A DNA stretch of 35,015 nucleotides, taken from positions 1 to 35,015 of the forward strand of contig CANGNF010000048.1 of the NCBI GenBank assembly GCA_947455205.1. Direction: 5' to 3'. This DNA comes from Acetobacteraceae bacterium (lineage in GTDB: Bacteria; Pseudomonadota; Alphaproteobacteria; Acetobacterales; Acetobacteraceae). The position numbers and the translations under genes were made by a program. This document shows, in pieces, positions 29,842 through 35,015 of this stretch. How positions within the stretch are numbered: the first letter of the stretch is position 1; each line of letters begins with the position of its first letter. The notes under the pieces are model-generated. The model saw nothing but the letters and a program-made list of their open reading frames with translations, ran no database searches and was not told where the DNA came from.

Positions 29842-31838
29842 AGCTGCGCCGCCCACCCTGCGCCGCTTTCCTCTCCCCCACCGCCCGAGTGACCGGGCGA
29901 GGCATAGGGATCATAGGGGGCATGGGCACCAACCCCAGCATTACCGCCGGCTCCCGCCCCCCTATGGTCGCCGCCATGGTCGGCGGCATAGGGGGAGGCA
30001 TAGGGGGAACCATAGGGGTGCGCCTCCGGCGCGGAAGCCGCGCTTTCCTGCGGCTCTCCGGCTGACCCCTCCCTATGCTCCCTATGCTCCCTATGGTTTT
30101 CCGCCCCGGTCGGCCTATCGGCGGGCTTCAAGGCGTAGAGGTCGGGCGACCATTTGCCGGTGGTGCGGGTGCGGGTCAGCACAAACCCGGCGGCGCGAGT
30201 GCCTTCCAGCTTGGCGACGAAGGCGGCGAGGTATTGCCGCCCCTTGCCGGCCGGGTCCGCCACCTCCCGCACGTCGTCGTGCAGGTCGGCCACCTTCACC
30301 GCCAGGTCGTGGTGCCGCTCCCACCAGGCCGCGAACACCTCGGCAATATGCTTGCGGCGCGGGTCGTTCGCCTTGGCCTCGGCAATACGGCTGGCGGGGT
30401 CGGCGCAGCCAAGCGCCAACAGCGGGTCACGGCACCAGCGCGACCAGTCGTTGAAGCTGCCCAGCGCGCGGCCCGGCTTGATCGCCTCGCCTGCCAGCCG
30501 CCCCCAGCGCCAGATAATCAGCACGTCGCGCAGCAACCCGGCGCGCTGGTCCAGCGCATCCCGCAACACGTCGCCCTTGAAGTCGCGGGCCTCGGGGTCT
30601 TCCATCCCGGCATCAAGTTCCACCGTGACGAAGCGCCGGGCCAGGTCTTCCGACAACACCAGCCCGTTGCCCGTGACCGCGATGAAGGCGGTAGGGTTCA
30701 ACGGCATGGTCACGCTGGCGCCTAGCCGGCGGACATAGGCGGGGCGTTCGGTAATGGCGCTGGCCAGCATGTCCGACCGCAGCGCCGTGCCGTTCACGTT
30801 GTCCAGAAACACAACCTGCTCCGCGCCAATGAGCGCCGCCGCCAGCCGCTTTTCCAGTTCATCGGGGTTGCCGCCCGCCGTCATCGCGCGCGGCGCCAAC
30901 CCGTAGGCGATGGCGCAGATAATCCGCACCAACAGCCCCTTGCCGGTGCCCGCACCCGAATAGCTCGGCGCATGCACCACCAGCCCCGGCGCCAGCCGCA
31001 GGGAGGGACGACATACCGCCGTCACCAGCGCGACCAGCGCGGCGCTTTCGTCCATGCCGGGCGGCTTGCTGGTGTCCACTACCGGCACCGCCTCGCCAGG
31101 GAGGGTAACGCGCGGTGCATCGGCAAAGGCGAAGCTGCGGAGGAACAGCCGCAGCCGCAGCAGCGCCGCCGCCGCGTCATCGCGGTTCGGCGTCTCGGGC
31201 ACCTCTATCGCGGGCATACGCTCGCACCACATGCGGGTGCCGGCGTCGTAGCCATCCACCACGCGCAGCCCGCCATCCTCGGCCAGCAGCGGCGAGGCGG
31301 CGATGCCGTCCAGCGGGCGCAGCCCCCATTCGCCACGCATGGCCAGGTAGAGGCTCGCCACGCGCTCCGGCAGCGTCGCGGGCTGCGGTATCAACTCGCC
31401 ACCGCGCGGCACGTACTTCCAGGGGCGGGCGATGCGATGCGCCTCATTCACCACCGCATGCAGCCCCAGCGGCTCGGCCAGCATGCCGCCGCGCTGCACG
31501 TCGAAGGCGATGCGCGCCGGCCCGCCCCGGTCAAACAGGTGCGGCACCTCGGCCAACCGCTTCGCCAACTCGGCGGCGGTATCGGGCAGGTCGCCGCCGT
31601 TCAGGTAGAGGTCGGGCCGGTCGCGCGGGTCGGGTTCCAGCCCATTGCCGCAGGTTGCCGCCTCGGGCCATGGCTTCGGGCGCGCTTCCTCGACCATGGC
31701 GTCAAGGATGCTAACGCGCACCCCCAGCGCCTTTGCAGCGCCCTCGCGCTGGCGGTCGTATTCCAGCGGGTCCAGTGCGGCGAGGCGGGCAACCTCGGCG
31801 GCGTCGGCGGCGCGGTCGCGCTGTTCTTTGTCGCTCAT
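29838..31838 (-). CDS. Replicative helicase of primase-helicase type (AAA/SF3-like)
   Basis: A 666-residue protein. After a ~200-residue N-terminal part, an ATPase core is visible: Walker A SGAGTGKGLL (about 294-301), Walker B EQVVFLDNVN (about 342-348), and the sensor region AVTGNGLVLSEDLARRFVTVELD. This resembles the ATPase of phage/plasmid primase-helicases such as the P4-type or D5-type proteins. A possible C-terminal winged helix (residues ~490-570) precedes a low-complexity tail (HREHREHREG ... GSPYASPYAADHGG), whose DNA carries nine CCCTATG words. Its ATG overlaps the stop of the primase gene and its stop overlaps the next start. It should unwind DNA for replication of the element. Confidence 0.8.
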   Translation of the reverse strand: MSDKEQRDRAADAAEVARLAALDPLEYDRQREGAAKALGVRVSILDAMVEEARPKPWPEAATCGNGLEPDPRDRPDLYLNGGDLPDTAAELAKRLAEVPHLFDRGGPARIAFDVQRGGMLAEPLGLHAVVNEAHRIARPWKYVPRGGELIPQPATLPERVASLYLAMRGEWGLRPLDGIAASPLLAEDGGLRVVDGYDAGTRMWCERMPAIEVPETPNRDDAAAALLRLRLFLRSFAFADAPRVTLPGEAVPVVDTSKPPGMDESAALVALVTAVCRPSLRLAPGLVVHAPSYSGAGTGKGLLVRIICAIAYGLAPRAMTAGGNPDELEKRLAAALIGAEQVVFLDNVNGTALRSDMLASAITERPAYVRRLGASVTMPLNPTAFIAVTGNGLVLSEDLARRFVTVELDAGMEDPEARDFKGDVLRDALDQRAGLLRDVLIIWRWGRLAGEAIKPGRALGSFNDWSRWCRDPLLALGCADPASRIAEAKANDPRRKHIAEVFAAWWERHHDLAVKVADLHDDVREVADPAGKGRQYLAAFVAKLEGTRAAGFVLTRTRTTGKWSPDLYALKPADRPTGAENHREHREHREGSAGEPQESAASAPEAHPYGSPYASPYAADHGGDHRGAGAGGNAGVGAHAPYDPYASPGHSGGGGEESGAGWAAQL
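29903..30095. repeat. Nine CCCTATG/CATAGGG heptamers, candidate replication iterons
   Basis: CATAGGG occurs at 29903, 29912, 29987, 29999 and 30011; CCCTATG at 29960, 30071, 30080 and 30089. Spacings are 9 or 12 bases inside each subgroup. Because both orientations occur, the same DNA word is read as Pro-Tyr in some places and His-Arg in others of the helicase tail, so protein-level repetition does not explain it. Clustering of a short word next to replication genes suggests an origin. Confidence 0.6.
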
Positions 31839-32824
31839 GCGCGCATCCCCTCGGGCAAGCTGCCGTCACGGCGATGCGCCACCGCCCAAGCCGCCAGGGC
31901 TTCCCCCTCGGCTGCATCCTTCCCCGCCGCTGCCAGGGCATTGCCGATGGTCCGCACCACCTCGCCCTCAGTCAGCAGCCCGGCCCGCACCAGCCGTGCC
32001 AGGCCCCACGCGGCGGCTTTGGCGGTGTCGTGCCTGTTGCCCTCGCTAGCGCCACCAATGCGCGCCGCAGCCCGCACCAGCGCGGCCAGGGCGTAGCTGG
32101 CGCCTGCATGTGGAGGTGGTGGCGCTGGTGGCTTCCGGGGCGGTGGCGCCAGCGTGGCGGCGTCGGGCGTGGCCACAGCGGTGTGCCCCGGCAGCACCAG
32201 CAGGCGGCACGGCAAATGCTCGGCCGCACCATCCGCAAACACGGGCGCGGCGGTGTAGATCGGTTGCACGGCACCGAATACTGAATGGTCAACCGGCACC
32301 TTCGCCAACCACCGCTTGCACTCGGCGCCGGTCACCGCGCGGTCGCACCAGAACCACAAGCGCAGCCGCGCGCCGGACTTGATGCCGTGCGAGGCGGTCG
32401 CCTGGACGATACAGGCCGCGCCCGTGAAGATCGGCGGCAACAGCTTCACCGCCACCGCAGCGCAGCCGGCCAGGTCGGCGGGGGCCAGCTCGGGCGGCAG
32501 CGGAACCGCGTCCATATCCAGCGCCAGCCATTGCCGGGGCGCCTCGGCCAGCGAAGCGGCGTCGCCCGTGGCGGTGTCGTCATGCAGCAGGCGCCGCACA
32601 CGGGCAGCCCGCGCCGGGTCGCGGATCGCACCCCGGACCACGCAACAGTCGGGGCGGTGCAGCAGGTCGCGCAGCAGGTCATGCAGCGCGGAGAGGTCGG
32701 GCACGTCGCGGTGGTGCAGGTTCACCACCCGCGCCGCGTCGTAGCCTTCGATGGCGCCACCGGGGCGCACCAGCTTGGCCAGGCGCCGGCCTTCCGCGCG
32801 GATGATGGTCATACCTTCAACCAT
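31835..32824 (-). CDS. AEP-type DNA primase (primase-polymerase-like)
   Basis: A 329-residue protein resembling the primase half of element-encoded replication proteins. A Dx(D) pair is seen in WLALDMDAV, then GARLRLWFWCDRAV and VDHSVFGAVQPIYTAAP in the catalytic region, and a C-terminal PriCT-like helical part (GGASEGNRHDTAKAAAWGLARLVRAGLLTEGEV). It should make primers for the helicase encoded downstream; the stop overlaps the helicase ATG. The start at 32824 follows GGAGGG and overlaps the upstream gene by eight bases. The domain is divergent, so activity is inferred from motif order and gene context. Confidence 0.7.
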   Translation of the reverse strand: MVEGMTIIRAEGRRLAKLVRPGGAIEGYDAARVVNLHHRDVPDLSALHDLLRDLLHRPDCCVVRGAIRDPARAARVRRLLHDDTATGDAASLAEAPRQWLALDMDAVPLPPELAPADLAGCAAVAVKLLPPIFTGAACIVQATASHGIKSGARLRLWFWCDRAVTGAECKRWLAKVPVDHSVFGAVQPIYTAAPVFADGAAEHLPCRLLVLPGHTAVATPDAATLAPPPRKPPAPPPPHAGASYALAALVRAAARIGGASEGNRHDTAKAAAWGLARLVRAGLLTEGEVVRTIGNALAAAGKDAAEGEALAAWAVAHRRDGSLPEGMRA

Positions 32825-33116
32825 GGGCGCGGCCCTCCATCATGCGGAGCGCGGCGGCACGTTCGGCACGCGCGGCCAGCAAGGCGTCGGTGTCGTGGAT
32901 GGCGGCGGCGCCGTAGTCGCCACGGCGGCGTGCTTCAGCCGCCATGGTCAGGTGCAGCCGCAGCGTCGGGCGGGCTGGTGGTGGCGTTGCTGGCGGCTGG
33001 TGCTGCCGGTCGCCCCATTCGATCAGCGGCAACCGCGCCTCGGCACGGGCGATGCGCGGCATGTAGGGGCGCCGGCCGCATGCGAGGCAGCGGGTTGAGG
33101 CCGTGTCCAAGTGCAT
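32817..33116 (-). CDS. Small protein with one CxxC motif in the replication operon
   Basis: A 99-residue protein beginning MHLDTASTRCLACGRRPYMP, a CxxC pair that might bind metal with other ligands, then a Pro-rich spacer and a long helix (TMAAEARRRGDYGAAAIHDTDALLAARAERAAALRMMEG). Function unknown. Start 33116 is favoured because AAGGA is nine bases upstream; an ATG two codons earlier is too close. It overlaps the primase start by eight bases, so it is the first gene of the coupled primase-helicase operon. Confidence 0.6.
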   Translation of the reverse strand: MHLDTASTRCLACGRRPYMPRIARAEARLPLIEWGDRQHQPPATPPPARPTLRLHLTMAAEARRRGDYGAAAIHDTDALLAARAERAAALRMMEGRAHG

Positions 33117-33205
33117 AGTCATCGGTCCTTGCGGGCCGGGACGCTGGCGACATGCGGGGGCGGCGTGGTAAGGCTCAGGTGTCAGACTGATTGCCGCGAA
33201 AGTCC

Positions 33206-33238
33206 CGCCGGGCGCCTAACAGCGTCCGGCGTTTTTTT
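33206..33238 (+). terminator. Strong plus-strand terminator with no gene upstream
   Basis: CGCCGG-G-CGC, loop CTAACA, GCG-T-CCGGCG, then TTTTTTT (33232-33238). It would stop a rightward transcript, yet all coding genes here are on the minus strand. It may end a small antisense RNA, or act as a leader hairpin of the minus-strand operon. Confidence 0.75.
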
Positions 33239-33311
33239 AGGTGGAAGCCAGCCGCAGCGCGGCGGCGAGGAACAGCACGGCGAGGGGTTCGATCAGGGCG
33301 GGGGCGGGCAT
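33237..33311 (-). CDS. 24-residue hydrophobic peptide coupled to the AlpA-like gene
   Basis: The AlpA-like gene's TAA overlaps an ATG (TAATG). The following frame codes MPAPALIEPLAVLFLAAALRLAST and stops at the edge of the plus-strand terminator. The peptide has one hydrophobic segment long enough to insert in a membrane. Coupling and composition suggest a real product, but it is too short to be sure. Confidence 0.4.
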   Translation of the reverse strand: MPAPALIEPLAVLFLAAALRLAST

Positions 33312-33562
33312 TACGCGGCCTTCCCCGTCCCGATCCGCGCGGTCGGCAACGCGGCCAGGAACGAGCGCACGGTGCCCATATCAACCAAGGTGGTGCGGCC
33401 CGCTTTCAGCAGGCGGATTTTGCCCTCAGCGGCAGCGCGATAGATGCCGCTGCGGCTCAGGCCGGAAAGCGCGGTCGCACGCTGCATGGGTGCGGCCAGC
33501 ACATCGGCGGGCATGGCGATGCCGCCCGGCGGCTGGCGGTTGATGTGGTTCAGGTTCGGCAT
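33311..33562 (-). CDS. AlpA/excisionase-like helix-turn-helix protein
   Basis: An 83-residue winged-helix protein: LSGLSRSGIYRAAAEGKIRLLKAGRTTLVDMGTVRSFLAALP is the MerR-like/excisionase fold (HTH, then wing and final helix). Such proteins in islands direct excision or switch on replication genes. The start at 33562 is the first ATG of the frame; a second ATG at 33514 would still include the whole domain. It is upstream of the primase operon on the same strand. Direct repeats in front of it (33635-33661) may be its own target. Confidence 0.8.
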   Translation of the reverse strand: MPNLNHINRQPPGGIAMPADVLAAPMQRATALSGLSRSGIYRAAAEGKIRLLKAGRTTLVDMGTVRSFLAALPTARIGTGKAA

Positions 33563-33613
33563 GTGTCACCATGTCTTGCCACGCTGTGGGACCCCGCGTG
33601 GCAGCGGGCAACA

Positions 33614-33661
33614 CGCAAAATATGCGAGGTATTTCCTGCGAATAATGGCCTTACCTGCGAA
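33614..33661. promoter_or_regulatory. Direct repeats and small palindrome upstream of the AlpA-like gene
   Basis: CCTGCGAA occurs at 33635-33642 and 33654-33661 (19 bp apart), and CGCA-AAATA-TGCG lies at 33614-33626. The region is AT-rich for this sequence and is the probable control region of the minus-strand island genes. Confidence 0.4.
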
Positions 33662-33677
33662 CCTGGTTTCGCCCGGG

Positions 33678-34304
33678 CTAAACCTTCAGCGGAGGTTTAG
33701 CCCCCCTCCTCAGGGCGGCAAGCTTGCGGCGCGCGCTGCGTTCGTCCACCCAGCCCATCACGTCCATGAGTTCGCGCAGTTTCATTGTCGGCTTCCTCCC
33801 AGCCGCCCGATCAGTTTCTTGGACGGTCAAGAACAAGCGCGGAAAGTCATCAGACTGGTACTCACGAAAAGCGTTCCACCCCGGGCGCACTAACCCAAGC
33901 GCGGCAGGAAGGCGGCTTGGTGCGTCGGTGCTGGGCAGTTCGTCACTGGTGCAAGAATTCAGGCGTTCTTGCATTGCCCCTGGCGTCGCAAAGTCTCGTC
34001 CGCCGGCCATGACTTCGATGCGGTAGGCAACTTCAACCAAGTAGTCACCGCACCAGGGGGGTATGGCTACGGCGGCTTCTAAACCGGGAAAGCAGGCGCG
34101 GACGTGTTCCGAAAGCGAATGCTGGCGAGCGATACATCGCCAAACCCAGATCGGATTTTGCGTCGCCATCCATTGAGCGTGCATCCCCGAAACTGAAGTC
34201 GCAGCGAATGCGGCAACGGCATCTCTCAGGGAAGTCCCTTCGCCCATAGTCACCTGCTGGGCTTCAATAGCTGAGCGGACAACTTCCCGAATGCTTATGT
34301 CCAT
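33678..34304 (-). CDS. Hypothetical island protein
   Basis: A 208-residue protein of unknown family. It is soluble, mostly helical, with Trp/Cys-containing segments (MATQNPIWVWRCIARQHSLSEHVRACF, AIPPWCGDYLVEVAYRIEVM) and a C-terminal basic helix pair (MKLRELMDVMGWVDERSARRKLAALRRG) that could contact nucleic acid. ATG 34304 has GGAG upstream. Its stop lies inside an 11-bp inverted repeat (33675-33703), which lacks a T-run. Position upstream of alpA suggests an early island gene. Confidence 0.65.
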   Translation of the reverse strand: MDISIREVVRSAIEAQQVTMGEGTSLRDAVAAFAATSVSGMHAQWMATQNPIWVWRCIARQHSLSEHVRACFPGLEAAVAIPPWCGDYLVEVAYRIEVMAGGRDFATPGAMQERLNSCTSDELPSTDAPSRLPAALGLVRPGWNAFREYQSDDFPRLFLTVQETDRAAGRKPTMKLRELMDVMGWVDERSARRKLAALRRGAKPPLKV

Positions 34305-34584
34305 TCCGTGCGCTCCGCGCGCTCCGCGATCAGGTCGGCGGGGCAGCCCGGCGCGGAGGGTCCAGGCGTTCGGGAGCCAACCTAGCCCCGCCGATGGAAA
34401 GCCTAGCGGACCAGTTTCATTCTGGCATGGTCCAGAAAGCTGCGCCTCTTCCTCCGCTTCGCCGCCCAGCTATTCGGCACCGTCAGAGAGACCCGCAGCG
34501 CAGCGAGATCGGCGCCGGTAGGGCTGTTGGCTGTTGCAGGCGATGCGTCCCCGTATCATCCTTTGTATCGGCTCATGACTGGGG
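34305..34584. other. Divergent intergenic region without a recognised gene
   Basis: This 280-bp stretch separates the minus-strand island genes from a rightward gene. It holds GGACCA-N14-TGGTCC (34408-34433) and a GCGCTCCGCGCGCTCCGCG repeat (34310-34328) near the start of the gene to the left. Open frames crossing it are compositionally unlike proteins. It should contain promoters in both directions. Confidence 0.4.
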
Positions 34585-34590
34585 ATGCGA

Positions 34591-34902
34591 ATGCGCGGGG
34601 GCATGCTGCTAGCTGCGCTTGTTGCGGGCGGTGTGGCCGGAGCGACAATGACGACTCTGCTGCAAGGCGATGGCGGGCCATGGTGGATAGCGTCGTTCAA
34701 TGAAAGCGCACGGCCCTCGTTCGAAGGGCCGTTTTCGAGCCTAGGCGATTGCGTTGCTCGGCACCGAGTTCGCATTGCGCAGGCGAATGACCGGTTTAAT
34801 CAGGCCTTCGAGCGCTGGAATGTATTGAAAACAGAGCGGGCGGCTAAAGTGGCGCAAATGGATTCATTTAGTGTCCATCCGGGAACAGCGCGAGTCATCT
34901 GA
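34591..34902 (+). CDS. Hypothetical membrane-anchored or exported protein
   Basis: A ~103-residue protein with an N-terminal hydrophobic segment (MRGGMLLAALVAGGVAGATMTTLL) that may be a signal anchor, followed by a soluble part with one Cys (SSLGDCVARHRVRIAQ) and a charged helix (FNQAFERWNVLKTERAAKVAQM). Start 34591 is preferred because GGGGA sits five bases upstream; ATG 34585 is too close to it. Only about 50 bases separate the stop from the IS5 transposase, so the natural C-terminus might have been altered by the insertion. Confidence 0.55.
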   Translation: MRGGMLLAALVAGGVAGATMTTLLQGDGGPWWIASFNESARPSFEGPFSSLGDCVARHRVRIAQANDRFNQAFERWNVLKTERAAKVAQMDSFSVHPGTARVI

Positions 34903-34950
34903 ATCGGTTGTGATTGGCTCGCAGCGGCGGGCGGGGTGAGAACGGCGTCC

Positions 34951-35015
34951 ATGTGGACGCCCCAGAACCGACCAAAATACGACCGCAGTAAGCTGCGCTA
35001 CCCGAGCGACCTGAC
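34951..35015 (+). CDS. IS5-family transposase, N-terminal fragment cut by window edge
   Basis: The last 65 bases read MWTPQNRPKYDRSKLRYPSDLT, the conserved opening of IS5-family transposases in alphaproteobacteria (RSKLRYPSDLTDxEW). The DDE catalytic part lies beyond the window. A GTG five codons earlier (34936) is in frame and could be the start. The left inverted repeat of the element should be between 34903 and 34940 but I cannot define it without the other end. GGCGTCCA-TG-TGGACGCC (34944-34961) forms a hairpin over the start codon, which may limit translation. Confidence 0.8.
   Translation, partial: MWTPQNRPKYDRSKLRYPSDL

Larger units (their letters stand above)
25536..34950. mobile_element. 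Left part of a probable tRNA-Glu-inserted genomic island or satellite-like element
   Basis: From the tRNA-Glu 3' end rightwards the gene content changes: small genes without family, patchy base composition, an AlpA-like HTH, an AEP-type primase and a AAA helicase in a compact minus-strand operon, then an IS5 transposase. These are marks of an integrated replicating element. The far border, the integrase and the second attachment site are not in the window. Structural phage genes are not seen here, so it may be a satellite, a plasmid-like element or a decayed prophage. Confidence 0.6.

Noticed and set aside
29903..30095. CCCTATG repeats considered as CRISPR or as purely protein repeats
   Set aside because: Repeats are 7 bases with 2-70 base gaps, so not CRISPR; both orientations occur and code different residues, so protein repetition alone is not enough.
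33175..33384. 69-codon minus-strand open frame
   Set aside because: Very Arg/Pro-rich, crosses the terminator hairpin and overlaps the AlpA-like gene in another frame.
33675..33703. 11-bp inverted repeat GGGCTAAACCT / AGGTTTAGCCC as a terminator
   Set aside because: It includes the stop codon of the gene but no T-run follows on the minus strand; function not clear.
34291..34521. 76-codon plus-strand open frame before the 34.6-kb gene
   Set aside because: Pro/Ser/Arg-rich, no ribosome site, overlaps the start of the minus-strand gene.

Overview
The window is GC-rich DNA, largely packed with genes, whose gene content and protein style (short gaps, Bug-type solute receptors, glcDEF, mycobacterial-type AhpC/AhpD, OxyR) fit an alphaproteobacterium. 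I would guess a Roseomonas-like member of the Acetobacteraceae; this placement is an inference from protein style, not a database result.

Left part (1-3.7 kb) is a tartrate/glycerate utilisation block: the start of a tartrate dehydrogenase (ttuC), a glycerate 2-kinase/hydroxypyruvate reductase (ttuD) and a pyruvate kinase that carries an extra N-terminal helix-turn-helix domain. An AT-richer orphan gene follows. Next come ada (alkylation repair), a small membrane peptide, a TPR protein, an orphan Bug receptor and two tandem secreted GH25-like proteins, one of which seems to have lost its catalytic DxE motif (3.7-9.7 kb). The glycolate oxidase operon glcD-glcE-glcF lies at 9.9-13.9 kb, with a 20-codon mini-ORF bridging glcD and glcE. 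GlcDEF makes glyoxylate, which can reach glycerate and then enter TtuD and pyruvate kinase, so the two metabolic blocks may work together (inference; the connecting enzymes are not in the window).

The middle (14-18 kb) holds a small secreted protein, ribosomal protein L36, a cupin, ilvE, and an acyl-CoA dehydrogenase-fold protein whose two possible catalytic base positions are Gln and Gly, the signature of 3-sulfinopropionyl-CoA desulfinase. From 17.8 to 22.7 kb is a peroxide-defence cluster: oxyR, divergent rubrerythrin, a two-cluster Fe-S/CCG protein, a DUF3501 protein, ahpC and ahpD. The rubrerythrin and ahpC genes share a 14-base upstream motif at the same distance from their start codons. 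An EAL-domain protein and a second orphan Bug receptor close the chromosomal part.

A tRNA-Glu gene (25,460-25,535) marks the probable left edge of an integrated element that runs past the window end. Apart from an HWE histidine kinase and several small genes of patchy composition, it has a compact minus-strand replication module: AlpA/excisionase-like HTH, a 24-residue hydrophobic peptide, a small Cys-containing protein, an AEP-type primase, an SF3/AAA-like helicase and a Cys-rich protein, several of them coupled by overlapping stop and start codons. Nine copies of the word CCCTATG/CATAGGG, in both orientations and in different reading frames, lie in the tail of the helicase gene and may be replication iterons. 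The right end is cut inside an IS5-family transposase. No integrase, rRNA or CRISPR array is present.
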